Notes under the pieces: model-generated
The model's database searches: none
What the model was told of the DNA's origin: nothing
The model's input: the letters and a program-made list of their open reading frames with translations, nothing else
Part shown: in pieces, positions 35,266-44,199 of the stretch
How positions within the stretch are numbered: position 1 is the stretch's first letter
Layout: each line of letters opens with the position of its first letter
NCBI GenBank assembly: GCA_965246835.1
Contig: CBDFFQ010000001.1
Coordinates: forward strand, 62,001-126,000
DNA length: 64,000 nucleotides
Reading direction: 5' to 3'
DNA from: JANPPS01 sp965246835
GTDB lineage: Bacteria; Pseudomonadota; Alphaproteobacteria; Acetobacterales; Acetobacteraceae
Position numbers and translations under genes: made by a program

Positions 35266-36546
35266 TCAGCTCTGGCGGCGGCGCACCAGGAAGCCGAGGC
35301 CCAGCAGGCCCATCAGCATCATCGACCAGGTCGCAGGCTCCGGCACCGCCGTCGAAGCGGGGGCGAACACCCCGATGCAGCCCTTGCTGCAGTTCGCAAA
35401 CGCCGTGGTGGGCGCCGTCGCGACGAAGATTTCGCCCGACACCGGGTCGATCGCGACGGAGTGGTCGTTGGCGCCGATCGCGAAGGTCTGAACGGCGAGT
35501 GTCGAGGCGTCGATCACCCCCAGCACCGGCCCGCCCACCTGGAAGCGCGCGGCCTCGGCAAACACGTTGCGGGTCGGGTCGTAACTGACCTGGTCACCGC
35601 CGCTGATGCCGTTCACGAGCTTGAGGCTGCCGGCGCCCGTGGGGTCCAGCAGCACGCTATGGCCCGCCGTGCCGTCACTGCAGGCCACCAGCATGGACGC
35701 GCCGGCTCCCTGCGCCAGGCCCGTGGGGCTGCACACGCCGGCGAGGCCCATAGCGTTGAAATCGTAGGTGTTCAGCAGGTTGCCTGTGGCCGCATCCAGC
35801 TCGATCACCCCGCCCGCCCCGGTTCCGGCCGCGTTGAGCGCCGGCACCGCCACGAAGAACGAGTTGCGCGCGGTGTTGAAGATCGTCGCCTCCACCCCGT
35901 TGCCGCCAACATCGGGGTATCCCCCGGTTCCGTTGAGCAGAATGGAGCGGATCACGGCGCCCGTGCCATTGTTGATCAGCGTCACGAACCCGGGATCGGA
36001 CGCATTGTTGGCCGCGAGGATCGTGTTCGTGGTCGGCGCGTAGGCCACGCCGTCCACCCGATTGGGCGGCACCGGCGTGCCGGCCACGGCAGTCGAGATC
36101 GTGCGGGGCGCACCCACGACGGTGGTCCCGTTCGGCGCCAGGCTGAACGTCAGGACCGTACTGGGCCCATTCCCCGCGATCAGCAGCTTGCCACCGGCCA
36201 CGTCATTGATGCTGATGCCGTTCGGCCCGGCATTGTTGTTGCTCGCCGTGGCCCCCGAAAACAGCCCGGCGCCGATCTGCCCGACATAGGAATTCGTCTT
36301 GGCGGAAAAGACGTCCACGCCGTTATTGGTCCGGTCCGTGAGATAGAACAGCTGCGTCGTCGCATCGAACACGCTAAGGTCGTAGCCGGAGAACGTCGTC
36401 GTGAACGGAAACGCGATCGACCCGGCCAGGGTATAGGCCGGTGTCGCGGAGGCGGTGCCCGACGTCGCGAGCATGAGGGCGCCCAGCCCGACCCCGGCCA
36501 AAAGGCCAGCCATCTTCTTCCGGCACAATGTGACGATGTTCGCCAT
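35266..36546 (-). CDS. PEP-CTERM protein with beta-propeller-like repeats
   Basis: The protein has 426 residues from MANIVTLCRKKMAGLLAG; GGAAG lies about 8 nt upstream, and an ATG at 36561 adds five residues. Signal peptide cleavage is near ASATPA. The mature region has repeated strand patterns (LSVFDATTQLFYLTDRTNN, GVIDASTLAVQTF, HSVAIDPVSGEIFVAT) like an NHL/YncE-type propeller. It ends with the sorting signal VPEPATWSMMLMGLLGLGFL and RRRQS, a textbook PEP-CTERM tail. It is probably displayed on or released from the envelope after exosortase processing. Confidence 0.88.
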   Translation of the reverse strand: MANIVTLCRKKMAGLLAGVGLGALMLATSGTASATPAYTLAGSIAFPFTTTFSGYDLSVFDATTQLFYLTDRTNNGVDVFSAKTNSYVGQIGAGLFSGATASNNNAGPNGISINDVAGGKLLIAGNGPSTVLTFSLAPNGTTVVGAPRTISTAVAGTPVPPNRVDGVAYAPTTNTILAANNASDPGFVTLINNGTGAVIRSILLNGTGGYPDVGGNGVEATIFNTARNSFFVAVPALNAAGTGAGGVIELDAATGNLLNTYDFNAMGLAGVCSPTGLAQGAGASMLVACSDGTAGHSVLLDPTGAGSLKLVNGISGGDQVSYDPTRNVFAEAARFQVGGPVLGVIDASTLAVQTFAIGANDHSVAIDPVSGEIFVATAPTTAFANCSKGCIGVFAPASTAVPEPATWSMMLMGLLGLGFLVRRRQS

Positions 36547-36674
36547 GACGAGTTCTTCCAAGCCACGGCTTATTGCCGTTGGTTAATCAATGTTAGGCAT
36601 GGCGTCAGCATATTTGCGAATCCAATCTTTGCCGTCGCATTTGACCTGAGACGCTCCGGCCCTATGTCTAGCGC

Positions 36675-39176
36675 GTGAGAACATTGCCGGAACCCTTCGC
36701 GGCCTGGTTCGCGCGCCGGGGGTGGGCGCCGCGGCCGCATCAGCTTGCCATGCTGGACGCGGGGGCGGCCGGGCGCAGCGCCTTGCTGATCGCGCCCACG
36801 GGCGGCGGCAAGACGCTGTCCGGCTTCCTGCCCAGCCTGGTGCAGCTTGCCGAGGACCCCGCGCCCGGCCTCCATACCCTCTATGTCAGCCCGCTCAAGG
36901 CGCTCGCCACCGACATCGCCCGCAACCTGCTGGCGCCCGTGGACGAGATGGCGCTCCCGATCACGATCGAGACCCGCACCGGCGACACGCCACCGAACCG
37001 CCGCCGCCGGCAGAAGGAGCAGCCGCCGCACATGCTGCTGACCACGCCCGAAAGCCTAGCGCTGCTGCTGTCGCTCCCGGATGCCGGCGCGATGTTCGGG
37101 GGCCTGCGCACGGTGGTGGTGGATGAGGTGCATGCCCTGGCTGGCACCAAGCGGGGCGACCAATTGGCCCTCGGTCTCGCGCGGCTGACCACGCTGGCGC
37201 CGGCCGCACGCCGCGTCGGCTTGTCCGCCACCGTCGCGCACAAGCAGGCGCTGCTGGACTACGTGGGCGCGGGCACGCCGGCGCAGCTGATCGAGGTCGC
37301 GGAGAACACGCCGCCGGTGCTGAGCATCCTGCTGCCGGAGGAGCGGCTGCCCTGGTCGGGCCATATGGGCCTCAACAGCGCGTCCCGCATCCTGGACCGC
37401 ATCCGGGATGCCGGCATGACGATCGTGTTCGTCAACACCCGGGCGCAGGGCGAGCTGCTGTTCCAGGCGTTGTGGAAGCTCAATACCGAAACGCTGCCGA
37501 TCGCGCTGCATCATGGCAGCCTGGACATCGCGCAGCGCCGCAAGGTGGAGGCCGCGATGGCGGCGGGCGCCTTGCGGGCGGTGGTGGCCACCAGCTCGCT
37601 CGATCTCGGGATCGACTGGGGCGGGGTGGACCAGGTGATCCAGGTCGGCGCGCCCAAGGGCGTGTCCCGCCTGTTGCAGCGCGTCGGCCGCGCCAACCAC
37701 CGCATGGACGAGGCCAGCAACGCGATCCTGGTGCCCGCCAACCGGTTCGAGCTGCTGGAGTGCGAGGCCGCGATCGAGGGCGTGGCGGCGCAGGAGCAGG
37801 ATGGCGCGGCGCCGCTGCCGGGGGGCCTCGATGTGCTGGCGCAGCATTTGCTGCTGACCGCCGCCGCCGGGCCGTATGAGCCGGAGGCGATGTTCGATGA
37901 GGTCAAACGAGCCGCACCTTACATGGACCTGGAAAAGCAGGATTTCGAAGACGTCTTGCGCTTCGTGGAAGATGGCGGCTACGCCCTCGCGGCTTATGAT
38001 CGATACCGAAAACTGTTCCGCGACTCCGACGGACGCATCCACATCCGCGGCGACCGCACGGCCCGCCAGGCGCGCATGAACATCGGCACCATCGTGGAGG
38101 CGCCGCTGCTGAAGGTGCGCCTGCAGGGCCGGGGCGGCGGCGCCTTGGGGGAAGTGGAAGAAAGCTTCGTCTCCATGATGGCGCCCGGCGACACCTTTAT
38201 GTTCGCCGGCCGCCTGCTGCGCTACGTCCGCATCCGCGAAACTACCGTCGAGTGCGCCGAGGGCGGCACCGGGGAGCCCATGGTCCCCGCCTATGCCGGC
38301 AGCCGCCAGCCCCTCACCACCAACCTCGCCGCCCGCGTCCGCACCATGCTGCATGACCCCCGGACCTGGAGCCACTACCCGGACCAGGTGCGGGAATGGC
38401 TGACCTTGCAGACCGACCGCTCCGAGCTGCCCGGTGAGGACGATCTGCTGGTCGAGACCTTTCCCCGCAACGGCCGCTGGTTCCTGGTGGCCTACAGCTT
38501 CGAGGGCCGCAACGCGCACCAGACCCTCGGCATGCTGCTGACAAGGCGGATGGAGCGGTTCGGCTACAACCCGCTCGGCTTCGTCGCCACCGACTACGTC
38601 ATCTCCATCTGGTCCGCGCATGAGCCGCAAGACGTGCCGGCGCTGTTCGAGCAGGATATGCTGGGCGACGACCTCGAGGCGTGGATGGCGGAAAGCAGCA
38701 TGCTCCGCCGCACGTTCCGGAACGTCGCAGTGATCGCGGGCCTCATCGACCGCAACCAGCCCGGCGCCGAGAAGAACCGGCGCCAAGTGACCGTCAGCAG
38801 CGACCTGATCTACGACGTGCTGCGCCGGCACCAGCCGGATCACGTGCTGCTGCGCGCCACCCGGGCGGATGCGGCGGGCGGCCTGACCGACCTCGGGCGG
38901 CTCGCGGCGATGCTGGGCCGGGTCGCGGGGCGGGTTAGGCACGTGAAGCTGGACCGCGTGTCGCCGTTGGCGGTGCCGATCCTCCTGGATATCGGCCGCG
39001 AGAGCGTGCGCACCGCCGGCGGCGAGGACGAGCTGCTGGCGGAGACCGAGGCCCTGATCGCCGAGGCGACCGGCACGGCCGCACCCAGCCAGAAGCCCAT
39101 GCGCGTGCACCCCGTCCACCGCGCCAACCTCGCCATCCTGCAACGCAAGCCCCGCAACCAGAAGCAGGCCGTTTGA
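36675..39176 (+). CDS. Lhr-family DEAD/DEAH helicase (ligase-associated type)
   Basis: The protein has 833 residues from a GTG. Helicase motifs: Q-motif region PRPHQLAMLDAG, Walker A LLIAPTGGGKTLSGFLPSL, VDEVHALAGTKRGDQL (DEVH box), LSATV, FVNTRAQGELLFQ and LLQRVGRANHRMD. A winged-helix and Lhr-core C-terminal part follow. It belongs to the group annotated as ligase-associated DNA-damage-response helicase, usually next to an ATP-dependent ligase, an exonuclease and PdeM. Only pdeM follows here, overlapping by 4 bp. It probably remodels damaged DNA. Confidence 0.9.
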   Translation: MRTLPEPFAAWFARRGWAPRPHQLAMLDAGAAGRSALLIAPTGGGKTLSGFLPSLVQLAEDPAPGLHTLYVSPLKALATDIARNLLAPVDEMALPITIETRTGDTPPNRRRRQKEQPPHMLLTTPESLALLLSLPDAGAMFGGLRTVVVDEVHALAGTKRGDQLALGLARLTTLAPAARRVGLSATVAHKQALLDYVGAGTPAQLIEVAENTPPVLSILLPEERLPWSGHMGLNSASRILDRIRDAGMTIVFVNTRAQGELLFQALWKLNTETLPIALHHGSLDIAQRRKVEAAMAAGALRAVVATSSLDLGIDWGGVDQVIQVGAPKGVSRLLQRVGRANHRMDEASNAILVPANRFELLECEAAIEGVAAQEQDGAAPLPGGLDVLAQHLLLTAAAGPYEPEAMFDEVKRAAPYMDLEKQDFEDVLRFVEDGGYALAAYDRYRKLFRDSDGRIHIRGDRTARQARMNIGTIVEAPLLKVRLQGRGGGALGEVEESFVSMMAPGDTFMFAGRLLRYVRIRETTVECAEGGTGEPMVPAYAGSRQPLTTNLAARVRTMLHDPRTWSHYPDQVREWLTLQTDRSELPGEDDLLVETFPRNGRWFLVAYSFEGRNAHQTLGMLLTRRMERFGYNPLGFVATDYVISIWSAHEPQDVPALFEQDMLGDDLEAWMAESSMLRRTFRNVAVIAGLIDRNQPGAEKNRRQVTVSSDLIYDVLRRHQPDHVLLRATRADAAGGLTDLGRLAAMLGRVAGRVRHVKLDRVSPLAVPILLDIGRESVRTAGGEDELLAETEALIAEATGTAAPSQKPMRVHPVHRANLAILQRKPRNQKQAV

Positions 39177-39910
39177 CCCCCCTGCATTTCCGGGGCGAAC
39201 GCCTCATGCTCGATCCCCTGGGCGCCATCATGTGGCCGGCCGCGGGCGCGCTGATCGTGGCGGACCTGCACTTCGAAAAAGGCTCGGCCTCCGCCGCGCA
39301 AGGCAGGCTGGTGCCGCCCTGGGACACGGGCGCCACGCTCGACCGGCTGGCGGCGCTGATCCGGCGCTGGCGGCCGGCGCGGGTGGTGGCGCTCGGCGAC
39401 AGCTTCCATGACCGCCACGGCGCCGCCCGCATGCTGCCCCGGGACGCGCTGCGCCTGCGCGCCATGACGGAGGCCGCCGCCTTCGTCTGGGTGCTCGGCA
39501 ACCACGACCCGGCACCGCCCGAGGGCCTGCCGGGCCACGCCGTCACCACCTGGATGGAGGGCCCCTTCGTGTTCCGGCATGAGGCACGCGGCCCGGCATC
39601 CCGCGACCCCATCGGCGAGTTCTGCGGCCACCACCACCCGAAGGCGGCCATCGAAACCCGCGCCGGGCGGGTGGTGCGCCCCTGTTTCGTGGCCGATGCG
39701 AAGCGGATCATGCTGCCGTCGCTCGGCGCCTACACTGGCGGGCTCGATGTCACCAACCCGGCCATCGCCACCCTGTTCCCCCGCGGCGGCCGCGCCTTCC
39801 TGTTGGGGCGGGACCGGTTGTTCAGCTTCGCCCTGGCGCAACTCGGGGGCGCCGCCGCGTCGGGTGCAGCTATGGACGGGGCCGGCAAAAAACCTATCTT
39901 TGTGGGATGA
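39173..39910 (+). CDS. pdeM: PdeM-type ligase-associated metallo-nuclease
   Basis: This 245-residue calcineurin-like metallophosphoesterase has ADLHFEKGSASA, VVALGDSFHDRHGA, VWVLGNHDPAPPE and FCGHHHPKA, the four metal-binding blocks. It matches PdeM, the endonuclease of the helicase/ligase DNA-damage module. Start is a TTG overlapping the helicase stop; an internal ATG at MLDPLGAIMW is an alternative. It also overlaps the photolyase start by 4 bp, giving a tight repair operon. Confidence 0.88.
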   Translation: MTPLHFRGERLMLDPLGAIMWPAAGALIVADLHFEKGSASAAQGRLVPPWDTGATLDRLAALIRRWRPARVVALGDSFHDRHGAARMLPRDALRLRAMTEAAAFVWVLGNHDPAPPEGLPGHAVTTWMEGPFVFRHEARGPASRDPIGEFCGHHHPKAAIETRAGRVVRPCFVADAKRIMLPSLGAYTGGLDVTNPAIATLFPRGGRAFLLGRDRLFSFALAQLGGAAASGAAMDGAGKKPIFVG

Positions 39911-41346
39911 CTCCGCCGCCCCCCGTTATCCTCTGGTTCCGCCAAGACCTTCGCCTCGCCGACCACGCCGCACTGGCCGCCGCCTGTGCCGGGGGGCGTA
40001 CGGTCGTGTGCCTGTTCGTGCTCGACGATGCATCGCCGGCCACCTGGAAGCTGGGCGGGGCGGCGCGCTGGTGGCTGCATCACAGCCTTGTGTCCCTCGG
40101 CTCCGCCTTGCAGGCTCGGGGCGCTGCGCTCGTGTTGCGCCGGGGCGCGGCGGCCATGGTCGTGGCGGCCCTGGCGCAGGAAATCGGTGCGTCCGACGTG
40201 CATGCCGGGCGCCTGCATGAACCCTGGGCCCGGCAGGCCGACGCCGCCACCGCGGATGCGCTGCGGGCGGTCGGCGCTACGCTGCATTTGCATCGCACCA
40301 CGACGCTATTCGACCTCGACACCATCCGCACCAAGACCGGCGGCATCTACGGCGTCTATACCCCCTTCGCCAATGCCTGCCGCACGCGCGGCCACCCGGA
40401 GCCGCCCCTTGCCGCCCCGGCGAGCATCCGGTCGCTGCCAGTCCCGTCAGACGATCTTTCGGCCTGGGATCTGCTGCCCACCAAGCCGGACTGGTCCGCT
40501 GGTTTCCGCGAGACCTGGCAAGTGGGCGAGGACGCGGCCCACACGCGCCTGGCCGCCTTCCTGGCCAAGGCCGTGCATGGCTACGACACCGGCCGCAACC
40601 TGCCCGGCGAACCCGGCACCTCCATGATCTCCGCCCATCTCCATTGGGGCGAGCTGTCACCGGGCCAAGTCTGGACCACGGCGCGGGAGGCCGCGCAGCA
40701 GACCGGACGCGGGCTCGAGGTGTTCCTGGGGGAGATCCTGTGGCGGGAGTTCGCCGCCTATCTGCTATGGCACAACCCGCATATGCCGGAGCAGCCGCTC
40801 CGCCCCGCCTTCGCCAAACTGCCGGTCCGGCGGGACCGGACGGAGCTCCGCGCCTGGGAGCACGGCCGCACCGGCGTCCCGATCGTGGATGCCGGCATGC
40901 GGCAGCTTTGGCACATCGGCTGGATGCACAACCGGGTGCGGATGATCGCGGCCTCGTTCCTGGTCAAGCACATGCTGATGCCCTGGCAGGATGGCGAGGC
41001 CTGGTTCTGGGACACGCTGGTGGACGCCGACCTCGCGAGCAACAGCGCCAGCTGGCAATGGATCGCCGGCTGCGGCATCGACAGCCAGCCGTTCTTCCGC
41101 GTGTTCAACCCGGTGAGCCAAGGTCAGAAATTCGATCCGGACGGCGCCTATGTCCGCCGCTGGGTGCCGGAACTGGCGGCACTGCCGGCCGCGGTGGTGC
41201 ACGCCCCCTGGACGGCGACGCCGGGTCAGCTTGCCACCGCCGGGGTCGAGCTGGGCGCGACCTACCCCCACCCGATCGCCGACCTCCCGGCGGCCCGGCA
41301 ACGCGCGCTCGACGCCTATCGCGACACGGTTCGCGCCGCCGCGTGA
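39907..41346 (+). CDS. phrB: Deoxyribodipyrimidine photolyase
   Basis: The 479-residue protein has an antenna-binding N-terminal domain (ILWFRQDLRLADHAALAAA) and a C-terminal FAD domain. FAD and DNA contacts: ILWREFAAYLLWHNP, WEHGRTGVPIVDAGMRQLWH, MHNRVRMIAASFLVKHMLM, and SASWQWIAGCGIDSQPFFRVFNP. It splits UV pyrimidine dimers with blue light. It overlaps both neighbours by 4 bp. It is read after the helicase and PdeM genes, so light repair and the damage-response module are co-expressed. Confidence 0.96.
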   Translation: MTPPPPVILWFRQDLRLADHAALAAACAGGRTVVCLFVLDDASPATWKLGGAARWWLHHSLVSLGSALQARGAALVLRRGAAAMVVAALAQEIGASDVHAGRLHEPWARQADAATADALRAVGATLHLHRTTTLFDLDTIRTKTGGIYGVYTPFANACRTRGHPEPPLAAPASIRSLPVPSDDLSAWDLLPTKPDWSAGFRETWQVGEDAAHTRLAAFLAKAVHGYDTGRNLPGEPGTSMISAHLHWGELSPGQVWTTAREAAQQTGRGLEVFLGEILWREFAAYLLWHNPHMPEQPLRPAFAKLPVRRDRTELRAWEHGRTGVPIVDAGMRQLWHIGWMHNRVRMIAASFLVKHMLMPWQDGEAWFWDTLVDADLASNSASWQWIAGCGIDSQPFFRVFNPVSQGQKFDPDGAYVRRWVPELAALPAAVVHAPWTATPGQLATAGVELGATYPHPIADLPAARQRALDAYRDTVRAAA

Positions 41347-42044
41347 CCGCTCCGCGTGCCATCCCGCCCCAATCGATTCCACGCGGCGCCGAGCTGCGCG
41401 TCGTGGGCGACGTGCATGGCGACATCCGCGCCTTCCGCGCCGCCATCGCGACCGACCGCTTCGTGGTGCAGCTCGGCGACCTCAGCGACCACGGCCCCGA
41501 CAGCGCCGGCGTGCTGCGCACCATGTTCGCCCTGATGGACGAAGGCCGCGGCCTGTTCATCCTCGGCAACCATGACCGCAAGCTGGGCCGCGCCCTGGCC
41601 GGCCAGGCCGTGCGCACCGACCCGCCGCTGCAAACGACGCTGGCACAGCTGGACGAAGACCTGCGCACCCGCGCCCTGGCGGAGATCAGCCGCGCCTCGG
41701 CCTGGCTCACCCTCGGGGACCGGGCCTTCGTCCATGGCGGTTTCCACCCCGCCATGCTGACCGAACCCCCACCCCCACCCCTGGGCCGCGTGGACCCCCT
41801 ACTGTCCCGCGCGCTGTTCGGCGAGACCACGGGGCGCATGCAGGCGGACGGCTATCCGGAGCGGGTGCTCCGCTGGGTGGACCGCATCCCGGACGGGCTC
41901 ACGGTGTATTGCGGGCACGACCAGCGCAGCACGGACGGGCGGCCCTATGTGCGCCACGGTGCGTCGGGCGGGTCCGCGATCTTCCTCGATACCGGCGCCG
42001 GCAAAGGTGGCCATCTGAGCTGGATCGATCTGCCGGCGGGTTAG
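41343..42044 (+). CDS. Calcineurin-like Ser/Thr phosphatase-type protein
   Basis: The protein has 233 residues from a GTG overlapping the phrB stop. Metal-site blocks are VVGDVHGDIRAF, VVQLGDLSDHGPDS, LGNHDRKLG, FVHGGFHPAM and VYCGHDQRS, the pattern of bacterial PrpE/ApaH-like phosphatases. Substrates may be phosphoproteins, dinucleoside tetraphosphates or RNA caps; sequence alone cannot tell. The frame is open far upstream inside phrB, but homology begins near the GTG. Confidence 0.85.
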   Translation: MTAPRAIPPQSIPRGAELRVVGDVHGDIRAFRAAIATDRFVVQLGDLSDHGPDSAGVLRTMFALMDEGRGLFILGNHDRKLGRALAGQAVRTDPPLQTTLAQLDEDLRTRALAEISRASAWLTLGDRAFVHGGFHPAMLTEPPPPPLGRVDPLLSRALFGETTGRMQADGYPERVLRWVDRIPDGLTVYCGHDQRSTDGRPYVRHGASGGSAIFLDTGAGKGGHLSWIDLPAG

Positions 42045-42084
42045 GCTGCCCGGCGGCAGGCACTGCGCTTGTCCGCCCGGTTCG

Positions 42085-42177
42085 TGGCGGAGGCGGATGG
42101 GAATCGAACCCACCGCCCGCTATCGACGGGCCCATGGTTTTGAAGACCAGGGGAGCCACCAGACCCCAATCGCCTCC
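42085..42177 (-). tRNA. selC: tRNA-Sec (UCA anticodon)
   Basis: The minus strand folds as a selenocysteine tRNA: an acceptor stem GGAGGCG(A) with CGCCTCC, a 6-bp D stem GGGGTC/GGCTCC closing TGGT, and an anticodon loop CTTCAAA with UCA. It has a long variable arm (GCCCG/CGGGC), a T arm GTGGG-TTCGATT-CCCAT, discriminator G and an encoded CCA (42085-42087). The eighth acceptor pair would be A-C. It matches the UGA-containing formate dehydrogenase in this window. The convergent phosphatase gene ends 41 bp away. Confidence 0.92.
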
Positions 42178-42208
42178 GGCGCCGACAAGCCCGACGGCGC
42201 CCGGCGTG

Positions 42209-44014
42209 TCAACGGGCCGCCACACCGTCCATCGTGGTTCCCTCCAACGCCATCGCCGCGTTCACCAACGCCACATGGCTGAACGCCTGGGGGAAATTTC
42301 CGGTGAAGCGGCCGGATGCCGGGTCGAACTCCTCGGCGAGCAGGCCGACATCGTTCTGCAGCGCCATCAGCCGGTCGAACAACGCCCGCGCCTCCTCCGT
42401 GCGCCCCACGCGGTGCAGCGCCGTCGTCAGCCAGAAGCTGCAGGCGAGGAACGCGCCCTCCCCGTCCGGCAGGCCATCGACGCCCTGTTCCGCGCGGTAG
42501 CGCAGCACGAAGCCCTCCACCAGTAACTCCCGCTCCACGGCTGCGATCGTCGCCAGCACCCGGGGATCGTCATACGGCAGGAAACCGACAGACGGGATCA
42601 GCAGCAAGGTCGCATCCAGCGCCGCCGCCCCGAAGCTCTGCACGAAATGCGTGCCCGTCGAGTCCAGGCCGTCGCGGCACACCGTGTCATGGATGCGCTG
42701 CCGGACCTCCCGCCAGCGACCGACCGGCCCATCGAGGCCGAATTGCTCGACATCCTGGATGCACCGATCGAACGCCGTCCAGGCCATCACCTTGCTGAAG
42801 GTGAAGTGCCGCCGCCCGCCGCGTGTCTCCCACAACCCCTCGTCAGGCTCGGTCCAGACGGACTCCAAATGCTCCAGCATCGCGACCTGCAGCGACCATG
42901 CCTGCGGCGAGGTCAGCAGCTTGGCGGTGCGCGCCTGATGCAGCGCCTCCATCACCTCCCCATACACGTCCAGCTGTAGCTGGGTCGCGGCCGCGTTGCC
43001 GGTGCGGACCGGGGCGGCGCCCTGATAGCCCGGCAGCCACGGGATCTCCGCCTCCGCCAGCCGCCGCTCGCCGGCGATGCCGTACATGATCTGCACCTGG
43101 TCCGGGCTGCCGGCGATGCTGCGATGCAGCCACTCCGCCCAGGCCGCCGCCTCCGCCGTGAAGCCCGCCGCCATGAAGGCGAACAGCGTGATCGAGGCGT
43201 CCCGCAGCCAGCAGAACCGGTAATCCCAGTTGCGCACGCCGCCCAGCATCTCGGGCAACGACGTGGTCGGCGCCGCCACGATGCCGCCCGTCGGCGCATA
43301 GGTCAGGCATTTCAGCGTGAGCAGCGATCGCTTCACCGCCGCGGCGTTCGGCCCCTGGAACCGGCATTGGGCAGACCACTCGGCCCAGTAGTGCTCGGTC
43401 GCATACAACGCATCGTCGGGATCGAGGCTGACGGGCATCGGCAAATGCGAGGGCCCGTGGGTCAGCACGAAATGCACGCGCTCGCCCTCATGCACCGTGA
43501 ACTCCGCGACGGTCTGCAGGTCGGCGCCTCTGAGCGGCACGGATGTCCGCAGCACCACCATCTCCGGCCCGGCGATCGCCACCACGCCATTGCCGCCGGG
43601 CCGCTTGACGACCCAGGGGACCGAAAGCCCGTAATCGAACCGGAGTGCCAGGGTCATGGCCATGCGGACGGCGCCGCGCCGGCCCTCGATGATGCGGACC
43701 AGGGTCCCGCGCTCGGCACCGGGCACCATGAAGTCGATCAGCGCGACCTCACCTGATTCCGAGCGGAACAGGGTTTCCAGGACCAGGCTGCCATCGCGAT
43801 AGCTGCGCGTCGCGGGCGGGCAAGGGTCCGCGGGGGCAATGACGAACCGGCCATGCTCCGGCGTGCCGAGCAGGGCCGCAAAGCAGGCCGCGCTGTCGAA
43901 ACGGGGCCAGCAGAGCCAGTCGATGCTGCCATTGCGCCCAACCAGACCGGCCGTGATGCAATCACCGATCAGGGCATAGTCTTCGATCGGCAGCGGCCCG
44001 TCGGCAATATCCAT
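42209..44014 (-). CDS. Glycoside hydrolase family 15 protein
   Basis: This is a 601-residue cytoplasmic GH15 enzyme (glucoamylase or trehalase-like). The N-terminal beta-sandwich begins PIEDYALIGDCITAGLVGRNGSIDWLCWPRFDS. The (alpha/alpha)6 barrel includes NWDYRFCWLRDASITLFAFM, where the Arg-Asp contacts substrate. It continues with LPGYQGAAPVRTGNAAATQLQLDVYGEV and WEVRG-like WETRGGRRHFTFSKVMAW. There is no signal peptide. Partners for trehalose or glycogen are not adjacent. It probably hydrolyses trehalose or short glucans inside the cell. Confidence 0.93.
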   Translation of the reverse strand: MDIADGPLPIEDYALIGDCITAGLVGRNGSIDWLCWPRFDSAACFAALLGTPEHGRFVIAPADPCPPATRSYRDGSLVLETLFRSESGEVALIDFMVPGAERGTLVRIIEGRRGAVRMAMTLALRFDYGLSVPWVVKRPGGNGVVAIAGPEMVVLRTSVPLRGADLQTVAEFTVHEGERVHFVLTHGPSHLPMPVSLDPDDALYATEHYWAEWSAQCRFQGPNAAAVKRSLLTLKCLTYAPTGGIVAAPTTSLPEMLGGVRNWDYRFCWLRDASITLFAFMAAGFTAEAAAWAEWLHRSIAGSPDQVQIMYGIAGERRLAEAEIPWLPGYQGAAPVRTGNAAATQLQLDVYGEVMEALHQARTAKLLTSPQAWSLQVAMLEHLESVWTEPDEGLWETRGGRRHFTFSKVMAWTAFDRCIQDVEQFGLDGPVGRWREVRQRIHDTVCRDGLDSTGTHFVQSFGAAALDATLLLIPSVGFLPYDDPRVLATIAAVERELLVEGFVLRYRAEQGVDGLPDGEGAFLACSFWLTTALHRVGRTEEARALFDRLMALQNDVGLLAEEFDPASGRFTGNFPQAFSHVALVNAAMALEGTTMDGVAAR

Positions 44015-44199
44015 ACCGGAATAAGCGTGGACCGGGGCCTAAGTTCCTGCTGTGTCCGATCTGCCATGCCGGGTCGGGCGAGACCCGCCAAAGCTTGACT
44101 TTCCGGCCTGGTTTGCCGATATCCGCCCTGCCGCGAAGGGCTCCTCCGCGGCCGCTTCGCTATGGCGAACCCTCACCCGTATTGTATCGAGACCTGTTT

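Noticed and set aside
37056..39143. 695-residue minus-strand frame opposite the Lhr-type helicase
   Set aside because: A GC-rich antisense shadow; His/Gln/Arg-rich with no domain, while the plus strand has full helicase motifs.
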